From Caulobacter sp. (lineage in GTDB: Bacteria; Pseudomonadota; Alphaproteobacteria; Caulobacterales; Caulobacteraceae), in NCBI RefSeq assembly GCF_017744445.1, contig NZ_JAGIBH010000004.1, positions 124,001 to 188,000 on the forward strand: DNA of 64,000 nucleotides. The letters are read 5' to 3'. Position numbers and translations under genes: made by a program. The notes below the pieces were generated by a model. It ran no database searches and was not told the DNA's origin. It saw only the letters and a program-made list of their open reading frames with translations. This document shows, one piece after another, positions 41,591-50,063 of the stretch. The stretch's first letter is position 1. Every line of letters begins with the position of its first letter.

Positions 41591-41743
41591 AGACTCGGTG
41601 TTCGACGCTGCACGCCGTTCGAGCGGTTGAAGCTCAAGATGGTTGAGGCGTCAAACCACGTTCTTAGGTTTGGCCCGCTTTGCGCCTAGACGCTTGGGTC
41701 CGCGTCGCCGGGCGGCTAAGGCTTGGCCATTCAAGGAGTCGCC

Positions 41744-42646
41744 ATGCGCCTGCCCGCCTTTTTTCTCGCCTGCCTGTTCCTGGTCGCCTCGCCGGCCTTC
41801 GCTCAGCGCCTGGACGAGACCCCGCGCGTGGCCGTGATTTCGGCCTTCCCGCCCGAGATCGGCGCCCTGAACGCGGCGACCGGCGAGCAGAAGACCTATG
41901 ACGTCAACGGCGTTCAGTTCATGACCGGCAAGCTGGAGGGCAAGCCAGTCGTGGTGTTCCTCAGCGGCGTGTCGATGGTCAACGCGGCCATGACCACCCA
42001 GATGGCGTTGGACCGCTTCAACATCACCCGCATCGTCTTCTCGGGCATCGCCGGCGGCGTCGACGAGAGCCTGGACATCGGCGACGTCGTGGTCGCCGAC
42101 CAGTGGGCCCAGAACCTGGAAAGCGCCTTCGCCCGCGAGACCGACAAGGGCTTCGAGGTCCAGTCGTTCATCCGCAACAGCGACCTGGCCAACTACGGCA
42201 TGATCTATCCGCGCGGGATCGTTCTCCCTGGCGACGCCCTGGGCGCTCCGGCCCGCGTCTGGTTCCCGGCCGATCCGGCCCTGCTGACCACCGCCCGCAA
42301 GGTCGCCGCCGAGGTCGCCCTGCAGCGCTGTGCCGCCGGCAAGTGCCTGGTCCATCCGCCCAAGGTGGTGGTGGGCGGCAAGGGCGTCTCGGCCCCGGTG
42401 TTCCTGGACAACGCCGCCTACCGCAAGTACCTGCGCGCCACCTTCGACGCCCGCGTGGTCGATATGGAAAGCGCCGCCGTCGCCCATGTGGCCTTTGTCA
42501 GCAAGACCCCCTTCATCGCTTTCCGCAGCCTGTCGGACCTGGCCGGCGGCGGCGCGGGCGAAAACGAGATGGGAACCTTCATGGCCCTGGCCTCGGACAA
42601 TTCCGCCACGGTGGTGAAAGCGTTCGTGAAGGCGCTGCCGAACTAG
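41744..42646 (+). CDS. Exported MTA/SAH-nucleosidase-like protein
   Basis: 300 aa from the ATG at 41744 (AAGGAG upstream). Signal peptide MRLPAFFLACLFLVASPAFA. The mature part is the nucleoside phosphorylase fold: VAVISAFPPEIGAL, VFSGIAGGVDESLDIGDVVVAD, VDMESAAVAHVAF (Met-Glu purine-nucleoside motif) and FRSLSDLAGG (catalytic Asp). Normal MTAN is cytosolic and about 230 aa; this one is exported and about 50 aa longer, with two Cys in an insert (RCAAGKCLV). GAGTC overlaps its Shine-Dalgarno (41736-41740). Confidence 0.88.
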   Translation: MRLPAFFLACLFLVASPAFAQRLDETPRVAVISAFPPEIGALNAATGEQKTYDVNGVQFMTGKLEGKPVVVFLSGVSMVNAAMTTQMALDRFNITRIVFSGIAGGVDESLDIGDVVVADQWAQNLESAFARETDKGFEVQSFIRNSDLANYGMIYPRGIVLPGDALGAPARVWFPADPALLTTARKVAAEVALQRCAAGKCLVHPPKVVVGGKGVSAPVFLDNAAYRKYLRATFDARVVDMESAAVAHVAFVSKTPFIAFRSLSDLAGGGAGENEMGTFMALASDNSATVVKAFVKALPN

Positions 42647-43134
42647 CCCAGCCGCTGCTCGTCGTCGATCAGGGTCAGGCGTGACGGCGGGCCCTCGCCC
42701 CATGAGAACAGGACCAGGTTGAGATCGTCGGGCCGCGCCCCACGCGCGAAGCTTCTGACCAGCAGGCCCTGATAGCCGGCCTCGACCAGGCGTCGCGCGA
42801 AGGCCTGGGGCCTGGCCTCGCCTTTCGCCTTCATCTGATCGCGCCAGCCGGCGTCGGCTAGGCCATCGTCGTCCATGTCCTGAGCGGTCAAGGCGGCCAT
42901 GTCGCGCGTGTCGAACACCCGCTCGATCTCGGCGTCGTAGGACACGAGCGTGGTGGGTTGCAGCGACCCGGCCTGGTTGGCTTCGCGCAGCGCGGTCATG
43001 ACGCTCAGCGACGCGTAGAGCGCCGGCGTGCCCTTGGCGTTGAAGCGGCCGCCATAGAGCTGCGCCCCACGGCCGGACAGTGGCTGACGGGCATAGATCG
43101 GGTTCAAGGCGCGATAGAGCAGCCCGCGATACAT
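42643..43134 (-). CDS. RES-domain toxin (NAD-degrading type)
   Basis: 163 aa. RES fold residues are visible: Arg in YRALNPIYARQP, GGRFNAKGTPALYAS, the Glu of ALREANQ and a late LLVRSF. Known RES toxins (MbcT, ParT) break down NAD+ or modify phosphoribosyl pyrophosphate synthetase. It is the second gene of a pair with an Xre/ParS-like antitoxin 6 bases upstream. It overlaps the convergent nucleosidase stop by 4 bases. Confidence 0.9.
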   Translation of the reverse strand: MYRGLLYRALNPIYARQPLSGRGAQLYGGRFNAKGTPALYASLSVMTALREANQAGSLQPTTLVSYDAEIERVFDTRDMAALTAQDMDDDGLADAGWRDQMKAKGEARPQAFARRLVEAGYQGLLVRSFARGARPDDLNLVLFSWGEGPPSRLTLIDDEQRLG

Positions 43135-43140
43135 GCGAGG

Positions 43141-43491
43141 CTAGGCGTGGACGCCGGCGTCGACGGCGTCGACATAGTCCAGCACCTCGTCGATGCGCCC
43201 CTCGCGGACCAGTTGCATGGCCGTCTGGCCCGAGAAACCCGGCAGCGGCTCGGAGCGATACCAGGCGTAGGCGATCAGCTCGGAGCCAAAGCGCGGCTCG
43301 ACCTTGTTGATGACCTCTACCATCTCGCGCAGGCGACGCTGGGTCTTGGCCGAGCGCGAGCGCTCCTGACGCACGACCGCGTCACGGCCCAGGCCGGCCG
43401 TGCGGGCGACTTCCTCGCTGGTCGTGCGCAGGACGTCGGCGATCTTGCGCGGGGCGAAGAAGCCGTCGTCGGCGTATTTGGCTAAACCCAT
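43141..43491 (-). CDS. Xre/MbcA/ParS-type antitoxin
   Basis: 116 aa. N-terminal HTH-like region (PRKIADVLRTTSEEVARTAGL), middle MVEVINKVEPRFGS helix and C-terminal LVREGRIDEVLDYVDAV, the DUF2384 toxin-neutralising domain. First gene of the RES-Xre pair. A large dyad centred at 43528 lies just upstream of its start and covers the likely promoter, fitting autoregulation by the antitoxin or complex. Confidence 0.88.
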   Translation of the reverse strand: MGLAKYADDGFFAPRKIADVLRTTSEEVARTAGLGRDAVVRQERSRSAKTQRRLREMVEVINKVEPRFGSELIAYAWYRSEPLPGFSGQTAMQLVREGRIDEVLDYVDAVDAGVHA

Positions 43492-43506
43492 GGCGATGAC
43501 CTTTCA

Positions 43507-43549
43507 TTGCCACTCAGGATGACGAATATAGCGTCAATTCAAGTGGCAA
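43507..43549 (-). promoter_or_regulatory. Concentric dyad operator of the RES-Xre pair
   Basis: Outer arms TTGCCACT (43507-43514) and AGTGGCAA (43542-43549); inner arms TGACG (43520-43524) and CGTCA (43532-43536). Both pairs share the same centre at 43528, around an AT-rich AATATA core. It starts 16 bases upstream of the antitoxin start codon. Confidence 0.65.
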
Positions 43550-43555
43550 ACAAGA

Positions 43556-44185
43556 TCAGCGCGTGCCGAAGGTTCGATCGCCGGCGTCGCCCAGGCCCGG
43601 CACGATGTAGCCGTGCTCGTTCAGCGTGGCGTCCACCGCCGCCGTCCAGATCGGCACGTCGGGGTGGGCGGCTTGCAAGGCCTCGACGCCAGGCTGCGCC
43701 GCCAGCAGGCAGACGAAGCGCAGGTTGGTGACGCCCTTTTCCTTGAGGCGGGTAATGGCCGCGATGGCCGAGTGGCCCGTGGCCAGCATCGGGTCGACCA
43801 CGATGACCAGGCGGCCGGCGATGTCTTCGGGGGCCTTGAAGTAGTATTCGACCGCCTCCAGCGTATCGTGGTCGCGATAGAGGCCGATATGGGCCACGCG
43901 GGCGGACGGGACCAGGTCCAGCATGCCCTCGCACATGCCCAGTCCCGCCCGCAGGATTGGGGCGAAGACCAGCTTCTTGCCGGCGATCTCATAGGCCGTG
44001 GTCGGGGCGACCGGGGTCTCGATCCGCACCGGATCCATCGGCAGGTCGCGGGTGATCTCGTAGCAGATCAGGGTCGCGACCTCGCGCATCAGGGCCCGGA
44101 AGGTCTTCGTCGAGGTCTGCTTGTCGCGCATCTTGGTCAGCTTGTGCTGGACCAGCGGGTGGTTGACGACGGTGACCTGCGACAT
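43556..44185 (-). CDS. upp: Uracil phosphoribosyltransferase
   Basis: 209 aa. The PRPP-binding loop [17 protein letters not shown], the N-terminal [17 protein letters not shown] and the C-terminal uracil-binding [16 protein letters not shown] are all canonical. It salvages uracil to UMP. Its 3' end lies only 6 bases from the RES-Xre operator. Confidence 0.97.
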   Translation of the reverse strand: MSQVTVVNHPLVQHKLTKMRDKQTSTKTFRALMREVATLICYEITRDLPMDPVRIETPVAPTTAYEIAGKKLVFAPILRAGLGMCEGMLDLVPSARVAHIGLYRDHDTLEAVEYYFKAPEDIAGRLVIVVDPMLATGHSAIAAITRLKEKGVTNLRFVCLLAAQPGVEALQAAHPDVPIWTAAVDATLNEHGYIVPGLGDAGDRTFGTR

Positions 44186-44217
44186 GGAAGAGCCCTGCTA
44201 GAAAATACCCTCCGGTC

Positions 44218-46386
44218 CTAGGCCAGTTGGTCCCCCACCGGCAAGTTGCGGATGCGCTTGCCCGTCGCGGCGAAGATGGCGTTGCACAGCGCCGCCGGGG
44301 CCGGCGGATACGCCGGCTCGCCCAGGCCCGTCGGATTGTTGTCCGAAAGCTTGAAATGGACCTCGACGTCGAAAGCGTCAGCCATGCGCAGCAGCGGGAA
44401 GTCGCCGAAGTTGCTCTGGGTCGTCGCCCCGCCTTCGAAGGTGATCTCCTGGGCCAGGGCCGCGCCGACGGCGTCCAGCACCGAGCCCTGAACCTGCTGC
44501 TCGGCGCCCTTGGGGTTGATGATCTGGCGGCCGCAGTCGGCGGCGGCCCAGGCCTTGTCGACCTTCAGCGCGCCATCCTTGACGGTCACCTGGATGACCA
44601 CCGCCACATAGCCCATGTGGCTGTAGTGGCAGGCCACGCCCATGCCCGTTCCGGCCGGCAGCTTGCGGCCCCAGCCGGACTTCTCGGCGACCAGGTCCAG
44701 CACGCCGCGCATGCGGCCGGTGTGGAAGCTGTCGCCCTTGCCCGCCTCGCCCAGCAGGCGCGGTGCGCCCAGCAGGTCGCGGCGGAAGGCGACGGGATCC
44801 TGGCCGGCCGCCTGGGCAAGCTCGTCGGTGAAGCTCTGCAGCACGAAGCCGAAGGCGTTGTTGCCCGGCGCCCGCAGCGGCCCGGTCGGCATGCCCAGCG
44901 GCATGACCGAGACCTGGACGCGGTAGTTGTCGACCGCCCGGCACGGGAACTGGGTGGCGTTGAAGCCGGCGCTGGAGTTGAAGCGCTCGCCCTCGCCGAA
45001 GCTGACGAAGTGATCGTTCCAGGCCACCAGCTTGCCCGAGGCGTCCAGGCCTGCCGTCAGGTTGTGCCAGCCGCCCGGGCGGTAGAAGTCGTGCTGGATG
45101 TCGTCCTCGCGCGTCCAGATCAGCTGGACCGGGACGCCGGCCTTGGCCGCGATGGCGGCGGCCTCGACCATGTAGTCGTTGTTCAGCCGCCGGCCGAAGC
45201 CCCCACCGCCGCGCACCAGGTGGATGGTGATGGCCTCTTCCGGCACGTTCAGAGCGGCGGCGACCAGCTTGCGGCCGGGCTCGGGGTTCTGGGTCGGGGC
45301 CCAGATCTCGACCTTACCGTCCTTGACCACCGCCGTGCAGTTCTGCGGCTCCAACGGCGCGTGGGCGATGAAGGGATAGCTGTAGGCGGCGCTGACCGTC
45401 TTGGCCGCGCCCTTCAGGGCGGCGTCGACGTCCCCGTCGGCGCGGTCGACGCGCTGCGGGGGGGCCTTGGCCAGCTCGGCGGCCTTGGCGGCGAAGGCCG
45501 CGCTGCTCTGGGCCGAGGTCGGGTGCTCGGCCCATTTGATCTCGAGCGCCTCACGCCCCTTCCGCGCCGCCCACCAGCTGTTCGCGACCACCGCCACGCC
45601 GGGCAGCAGGCCGTTGAGGTTGGCCCCGCCCTCGATCACGAAGGCGTCCTTGACGCCCTTGACCGCCTTGGCCGGCGCCAGATCGACCGACGCCACCTTG
45701 GCCCCGAACACCGGAGCCTTGGCGAAGGTGGCGAACAGCATGCCCGGCACGCGGGTGTCGATGCCGTACAGCGGCTTGCCCTTGGTGATGGCGTCGAGGT
45801 TCTGGCTCTTGTGGCTCTGGCCGATGATCCGAAAGGCCTTGGGGTCCTTCAGGGTCAGGGTCTTGGGATCGGGGGCCGGCAGCTTGGCGGCGTCCTCGAC
45901 CAGCTCGCCATAGGCCGCGCGGCGATTGCCGGCGATCACGACGCCCCGGTCGGTCGAGCAGCTGTCGACCGGCACGTTCCAGCGCGTGGCGGCGGCCTGG
46001 ATCAGCAGGGCGCGAACCGTCGCGCCGACGCGGCGCAGGCCGTCATACTCGAGTGTCGTTGCCATGCTGCCGCCGGCCACCTGGCGGCCGTAGACCTTGG
46101 TGTCGGCGATGGCCTGCTCGACCGTGACGGCCGACCATTCGACGTCCAGTTCCTCGGCGATCAGCATCGGCAGCGAGGTCTTGATCCCCTGCCCCACCTC
46201 CGGGACCTTCGAGGCGATGGTCACCTTGCTGTCCGCGCCGATGCGGACATAGGCGTTGACCTGGGTCGCGCCGGCGGCATGGCCCTCGGCGGCCATGGTG
46301 AAGCTAAGCATCAGGCCGCCGCCGGTCGCGGCGCCGGTCTGCAGCACAAAGCGGCGGGTCGGGTCGCGCAGGATCTCGCCGTCCAT
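44218..46386 (-). CDS. Molybdenum hydroxylase large subunit (aldehyde/isoquinoline oxidoreductase type)
   Basis: 722 aa from the ATG at 46386, which shares one base with the stop of the small subunit (TGATG). N-terminal Tat signal (TRRFVLQTGAATGGGLML). Two molybdopterin-binding halves follow; the Q-loop-like VRGGGGFGRRLNND, RAPGNNAFGF and the C-terminal GLGEPAYPPAPAALCNA with the catalytic Glu are visible. The IorB/aldehyde dehydrogenase-type arrangement lacks a FAD subunit here. It hydroxylates aldehydes or N-heterocycles in the periplasm. Confidence 0.9.
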   Translation of the reverse strand: MDGEILRDPTRRFVLQTGAATGGGLMLSFTMAAEGHAAGATQVNAYVRIGADSKVTIASKVPEVGQGIKTSLPMLIAEELDVEWSAVTVEQAIADTKVYGRQVAGGSMATTLEYDGLRRVGATVRALLIQAAATRWNVPVDSCSTDRGVVIAGNRRAAYGELVEDAAKLPAPDPKTLTLKDPKAFRIIGQSHKSQNLDAITKGKPLYGIDTRVPGMLFATFAKAPVFGAKVASVDLAPAKAVKGVKDAFVIEGGANLNGLLPGVAVVANSWWAARKGREALEIKWAEHPTSAQSSAAFAAKAAELAKAPPQRVDRADGDVDAALKGAAKTVSAAYSYPFIAHAPLEPQNCTAVVKDGKVEIWAPTQNPEPGRKLVAAALNVPEEAITIHLVRGGGGFGRRLNNDYMVEAAAIAAKAGVPVQLIWTREDDIQHDFYRPGGWHNLTAGLDASGKLVAWNDHFVSFGEGERFNSSAGFNATQFPCRAVDNYRVQVSVMPLGMPTGPLRAPGNNAFGFVLQSFTDELAQAAGQDPVAFRRDLLGAPRLLGEAGKGDSFHTGRMRGVLDLVAEKSGWGRKLPAGTGMGVACHYSHMGYVAVVIQVTVKDGALKVDKAWAAADCGRQIINPKGAEQQVQGSVLDAVGAALAQEITFEGGATTQSNFGDFPLLRMADAFDVEVHFKLSDNNPTGLGEPAYPPAPAALCNAIFAATGKRIRNLPVGDQLA

Positions 46387-46850
46387 CACGCCTTCTCCTG
46401 GCCGGCGGCCACCTTGATCGCCTTCTTGATACGGATGTACGTCGCGCAGCGGCACAGGTTGCCGTTCATCGCCGCGTCGATGTCCTCGTCGGTCGGCTTG
46501 GGCTTTTGCGTCAGCAGCGCCGTGGCCGACATGATCTGGCCGGCCTGGCAGTAGCCGCACTGGGGCACGTCGATGGCCTTCCAGGCCTCCTGCACCTTGG
46601 CCCCGACCGGCGACTTGCCGATCCCCTCGATGGTGGTGACCTTCTTCTTGCCCACGCTCTCGATCGGCGTGATGCAGGCTCGGACCGGCGCGCCGTCCAG
46701 ATGCACCGTGCACGCCCCGCATAGGGCCGCCCCGCAGCCGTACTTGGCGCCGACCAAGCCCAGCGTGTCGCGCAGCACCCACAGCAGGGGCGTATCGCCG
46801 TCGACATCCGCTGTCTTGGTCTCGCCGTTGACGCTCAGCGTGAAGGCCAT
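46386..46850 (-). CDS. Molybdenum hydroxylase 2Fe-2S subunit
   Basis: 154 aa. The plant-type 2Fe-2S cluster is bound by [17 protein letters not shown] plus an upstream Cys region, and the second cluster by [10 protein letters not shown] and [10 protein letters not shown]. It passes electrons from the molybdenum subunit, with which it overlaps by one base. It has no signal peptide and should travel through Tat with the large subunit. Confidence 0.93.
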   Translation of the reverse strand: MAFTLSVNGETKTADVDGDTPLLWVLRDTLGLVGAKYGCGAALCGACTVHLDGAPVRACITPIESVGKKKVTTIEGIGKSPVGAKVQEAWKAIDVPQCGYCQAGQIMSATALLTQKPKPTDEDIDAAMNGNLCRCATYIRIKKAIKVAAGQEKA

Positions 46851-46916
46851 GACGCCCGCTCCCGTACTCCAGAGGTTGCGGCCGATCCTGCCCTAACGGC
46901 GCCGTTGGCGCGAGAG

Positions 46917-46934
46917 CTGTCACATAACTTTCAC
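46917..46934 (+). promoter_or_regulatory. Pho box upstream of DUF47-pit
   Basis: CTGTCAC-ATAA-CTTTCAC: two 7-bp direct repeats with 11-bp period, the PhoB-binding pattern. Located 97 bases upstream of the DUF47 start. In Sinorhizobium the homologous orfA-pit operon is repressed by PhoB. Confidence 0.65.
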
Positions 46935-46939
46935 AGATA

Positions 46940-46958
46940 GGATTTGACGGGCAAATCC
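46940..46958 (+). promoter_or_regulatory. Palindrome next to Pho box
   Basis: GGATTTG-ACGGG-CAAATCC, perfect 7-bp arms, 5 bases after the Pho box. It may be an RNA hairpin near the transcription start or a protein site. Confidence 0.4.
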
Positions 46959-47030
46959 TTCCGTGGTTCCGGTGCGCCGCGCGCGATCCGTCCACGGACG
47001 ACCGCCATTTCGCAGCAAGGAAAGACGCTG

Positions 47031-47675
47031 ATGCTGGGCTTGTTCAAGGCCGTCATGCCGAAGGAAGACGCCTTCTTCGACCTGTTCTCCGCCCACGCCC
47101 GCACGTTGGTCGCCGGCGCCGAGGCTCTGCACGACATGACCGCGGGCGGCGACGCCGTCGAGGCGGCCAGCGCGCGGGTCTACCAATACGAGGACGAGGC
47201 CGACGAGGTCACCCGCCAGGTGATGGTGGCCGTGCGCCGCAGCTTCATCACCCCGTTCGACCGCAGCGACATCCAGAGCCTGACCACCTCGCTGGACGAC
47301 GCCATCGACCAGATGCGTAAGACCGCCAAGGTCGTGAACCTGTTCGAGGTCAAAACCTTCGAGCCGCAGATGCGCGAGATGACCCGCATCATCGTCGAGG
47401 CCGCCAAGCTGACGGAAGAGGCTGTCGCCCTGCTGCCCAAGATGCGCCTGAATGCGCAGAAGCTCAGCGAGATCGCCGTGCGCATCACCGAGATCGAGGA
47501 ACAGTCGGACGTCATGTACGACGAAGGCCGCAAGGCGCTGTTCCTGGCCAATCGCCAAGGCGACCCGATGGCCTTCATCGTCGGCGTCGACATCTACAGC
47601 CACCTGGAGAAGGTCATGGACCGCTTCGAGGACGTGGCCAACCGCATCAGCGGCATCGTCGTCGAACAGGTCTGA
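47031..47675 (+). CDS. DUF47 (PhoU-like) Pit accessory protein
   Basis: 214 aa from the ATG at 47031 (AAGGAAAG upstream). All-helical with the PhoU-like (E/D)xx(E/D) pattern (YQYEDEADEVTRQV, DQMRKTAKVVNL, EIEEQSDVMYDEGRKAL). In alphaproteobacteria it precedes pit and tunes phosphate uptake through Pit, likely by binding the transporter from the cytoplasmic side. pit follows 5 bases later. Confidence 0.9.
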   Translation: MLGLFKAVMPKEDAFFDLFSAHARTLVAGAEALHDMTAGGDAVEAASARVYQYEDEADEVTRQVMVAVRRSFITPFDRSDIQSLTTSLDDAIDQMRKTAKVVNLFEVKTFEPQMREMTRIIVEAAKLTEEAVALLPKMRLNAQKLSEIAVRITEIEEQSDVMYDEGRKALFLANRQGDPMAFIVGVDIYSHLEKVMDRFEDVANRISGIVVEQV

Positions 47676-47680
47676 TCGCC

Positions 47681-48682
47681 GTGGATCCGACCTTCCTGAT
47701 CCTGGCCTTCCTGGTCGTCGTCGCCCTGGCGTTCGACTTCCTGAACGGCCTGCACGACGCCGCCAACTCGATCGCCACCATAGTTTCCACAAGAGTGCTG
47801 TCGGCCCGCTGGGCCGTGATCTGGGCGGCGTTCTTCAACTTCATCGCCTTCCTGTTCTTCGGCCTGCACGTGGCCAAGATGGTCGGCTCGGGCATCGTCG
47901 ACCCGCACGTGATCAGCGACCGCCTGATCTTCGCGGCGCTGATGGGCGCGATCAGCTGGAACCTGCTGACCTGGTGGGCGGGCATCCCTTCGTCCAGCTC
48001 GCACGCCCTGATCGGCGGCCTGGTCGGCGCGTCCATCGCCAAGGTGGGCGGCATCGGCGCCATCCAGTGGGCGGGCCTGGGCAAGACCGCCGCCGGCATC
48101 ATCGTCTCGCCGACCATGGGCTTCCTGCTGGCCCTGGTTCTGGTGCTGGTCGTCTCGTGGACCTTCGTGAAGAGCTCGCCGTTCTTCGCCGACCGCATCT
48201 TCCGCAAGCTGCAGTTCGTCTCGGCGGCGCTGTACAGCCTGGGCCACGGCGGCAATGACGCGCAGAAGACCATGGGCATCATCGCCGCACTGCTGTTCGC
48301 CCACGGCGCCACCGACCAGCCGGGCCATATCCCGTTCTGGGTGGTGCTGGCCTGCCAGACGGCGATGGGCCTGGGCACGCTGTTCGGCGGCTGGCGCATC
48401 GTCCATACCATGGGCAGCAAAATCACCCGCCTGACGCCGATGCAGGGCTTCTGCGCGGAGACCGGCGGCGCGATCACGCTGTTTTTGGCGACCCATGTGG
48501 GCGTTCCGGTCTCGACGACTCACACGATCACAGGCGCTATTGTGGGCGTGGGCGCCTCGCGCCGGGTCTCGGCGGTTCGCTGGGGCGTCGCCAAGGACAT
48601 CGTCACCGCCTGGATCGTCACCCTACCGGCGGCGGCCCTGACGGCGGCGCTGTTCTACTACCTAGGGTTCTGGATGAAGTGA
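47681..48682 (+). CDS. pit: Low-affinity inorganic phosphate transporter Pit
   Basis: 333 aa, GTG start at 47681. PiT family signatures appear in both halves: FDFLNGLHDAANSIATIVSTR at the start and SLGHGGNDAQKTMGII and VSTTHTITGAIVG at the end. About nine to ten membrane segments. It imports phosphate (as metal phosphate) using the proton gradient. Co-transcribed with the DUF47 gene under a Pho box. The Nudix gene overlaps its stop. Confidence 0.94.
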   Translation: MDPTFLILAFLVVVALAFDFLNGLHDAANSIATIVSTRVLSARWAVIWAAFFNFIAFLFFGLHVAKMVGSGIVDPHVISDRLIFAALMGAISWNLLTWWAGIPSSSSHALIGGLVGASIAKVGGIGAIQWAGLGKTAAGIIVSPTMGFLLALVLVLVVSWTFVKSSPFFADRIFRKLQFVSAALYSLGHGGNDAQKTMGIIAALLFAHGATDQPGHIPFWVVLACQTAMGLGTLFGGWRIVHTMGSKITRLTPMQGFCAETGGAITLFLATHVGVPVSTTHTITGAIVGVGASRRVSAVRWGVAKDIVTAWIVTLPAAALTAALFYYLGFWMK

Positions 48683-49239
48683 CCGACGTTGGGGGCAAGC
48701 AGGATGGACGCAAGTCCGGCGGCAAGCGGCGTCAGGTCGCCGCCCTGCCCTGGCGCGGCGAGGGCGAGGCCCTGCGCATCCTACTGGTCTCGTCGCGAGA
48801 GACCCGCCGCTGGGTGATCCCCAAGGGCTGGCCGATGAAGGACAAGACCGACTTCCAGGCCGCCGCCACCGAAGCCTATGAGGAGGCCGGCCTGGTCGGC
48901 GTCATCGCCGAGCAGCCGGTCGGCGAATACGAGTACCTCAAGAAGCTGAAGAGCGGGGCGGCCCGGCTGGTCAAGGTCGACGTCTTTCCGCTGGAGGTCG
49001 GCAGCGAGCTCGAGACCTGGCCCGAGAAGGGCCAGCGCACCCTCGAATGGATGGACCCGGTCGAGGCCGCCCTCGCCGTCCAGGAACCGCAGCTGCGCGA
49101 TCTGATCGCCCGCTTCGCCGGGGTCGCGTTGCCCGAGGAAGAACGCCCCGCGCCGCATCTCGCCCCGACGCCGGTGCGCGTGGCCTTCCAGCGCCTGCGT
49201 CGCCGGGTGACGGCGCTGTGGGGTCGCTACCGCCGCTAA
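48679..49239 (+). CDS. Nudix hydrolase (diphosphoinositol polyphosphate phosphohydrolase-like)
   Basis: 186 aa, GTG start overlapping the pit stop (GTGA). The Nudix box reads GWPMKDKTDFQAAATEAYEEAG: the core EAYEEAG is intact, but the Arg that usually precedes the first Glu is Thr, and the upstream Glu is Lys (the latter is common in this subgroup). A basic C-terminus RLRRRVTALWGRYRR follows. Placement after pit suggests a link with polyphosphate or pyrophosphate metabolism (inference). Confidence 0.88.
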   Translation: MTDVGGKQDGRKSGGKRRQVAALPWRGEGEALRILLVSSRETRRWVIPKGWPMKDKTDFQAAATEAYEEAGLVGVIAEQPVGEYEYLKKLKSGAARLVKVDVFPLEVGSELETWPEKGQRTLEWMDPVEAALAVQEPQLRDLIARFAGVALPEEERPAPHLAPTPVRVAFQRLRRRVTALWGRYRR

Positions 49240-49274
49240 ACAAGCTGTGGACAAGTTCGCGCGCGCCGCATAAT

Positions 49275-49289
49275 GTTCTCATTATGTTC
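49275..49289 (+). promoter_or_regulatory. LexA SOS box
   Basis: GTTC-TCATTAT-GTTC, an exact match to the alphaproteobacterial LexA site GTTC-N7-GTTC, 18 bases before the endonuclease III start codon. Confidence 0.8.
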
Positions 49290-49306
49290 TTGCGTAGCGA
49301 GTTCCC

Positions 49307-50032
49307 ATGCAGCTGTCCCTAGGCCTGGCCCGGTCCCCGCTGGAAAGCGTGCGCGACGCCCTGCTCTGCGAGTTCGGCGCGCAGCGGCCGGTCGCGCGGA
49401 TGGACCCGATCTCGCAGCTGGTGAAGGCCTCGATCAGCGGCCGCACCCAGGACGCGGTCTCGTGGGCGGCGTTCCTGCGCCTGCGCTCGGAGTTCAAAAG
49501 CTGGGAGGACCTGGCCCGCGCGCCGGTCGCCGCAGTGGCCCGGATCATCGACGACGTCACCTTCCCCGGCGACAAGGCCCGCCACCTGACCACCGCCCTG
49601 AAGATGATCGAGGCCAAGGTCGGCTGGCTGTCGCTGAGCCACCTGAAAACGCTGGAGGTCGACCAGGCGCGCTGGGAGTTGCAGGCCCTGCCCGGCGTGG
49701 GGGTCAAGGTCGCCGCCTGCGTGCTGAACTTCAGCGATTTAGGCATGCGAGCCCTGGTCGTCGACACCCATGTCGACCGGGTGGCCAAGCGGATCGGCCT
49801 AGTGGGCGCCGGGGATACGACCCACACCTATCACACGCTGATGGGCCTAGCGCCCGACGCCTGGACGGCGGATGACCTCTTCGAGCTCCACTGGCTGATG
49901 AAGCGTGGCCTGGGGCAGATGCTGTGCCCGCATGAAGGTCCCAAGTGTGGGGCGTGTCCGGTGAAGGGCATGTGCGCCAAGGCTGGGGTCGGTCATAGCG
50001 CGGACGTGCTGGCGTGGCGGCCGCGCGGCTGA
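49307..50032 (+). CDS. nth: Endonuclease III-family DNA glycosylase/lyase, SOS-controlled
   Basis: 241 aa. Helix-hairpin-helix LPGVGVKVAACVLNF with catalytic Lys134, catalytic Asp153 in LVVDTHVDRVAKRIGLV, and a 4Fe-4S loop Cys-x6-Cys-x2-Cys-x5-Cys (CPHEGPKCGACPVKGMC). Both residues for glycosylase/AP-lyase chemistry are kept. An exact SOS box controls it. It is probably a second Nth-type enzyme for oxidised pyrimidines, induced by DNA damage; a related SOS-regulated endonuclease III is known in C. crescentus. Confidence 0.9.
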   Translation: MQLSLGLARSPLESVRDALLCEFGAQRPVARMDPISQLVKASISGRTQDAVSWAAFLRLRSEFKSWEDLARAPVAAVARIIDDVTFPGDKARHLTTALKMIEAKVGWLSLSHLKTLEVDQARWELQALPGVGVKVAACVLNFSDLGMRALVVDTHVDRVAKRIGLVGAGDTTHTYHTLMGLAPDAWTADDLFELHWLMKRGLGQMLCPHEGPKCGACPVKGMCAKAGVGHSADVLAWRPRG

Positions 50033-50063
50033 ACCTGACACGGCCTCGCGCGCTGATCGCTGC

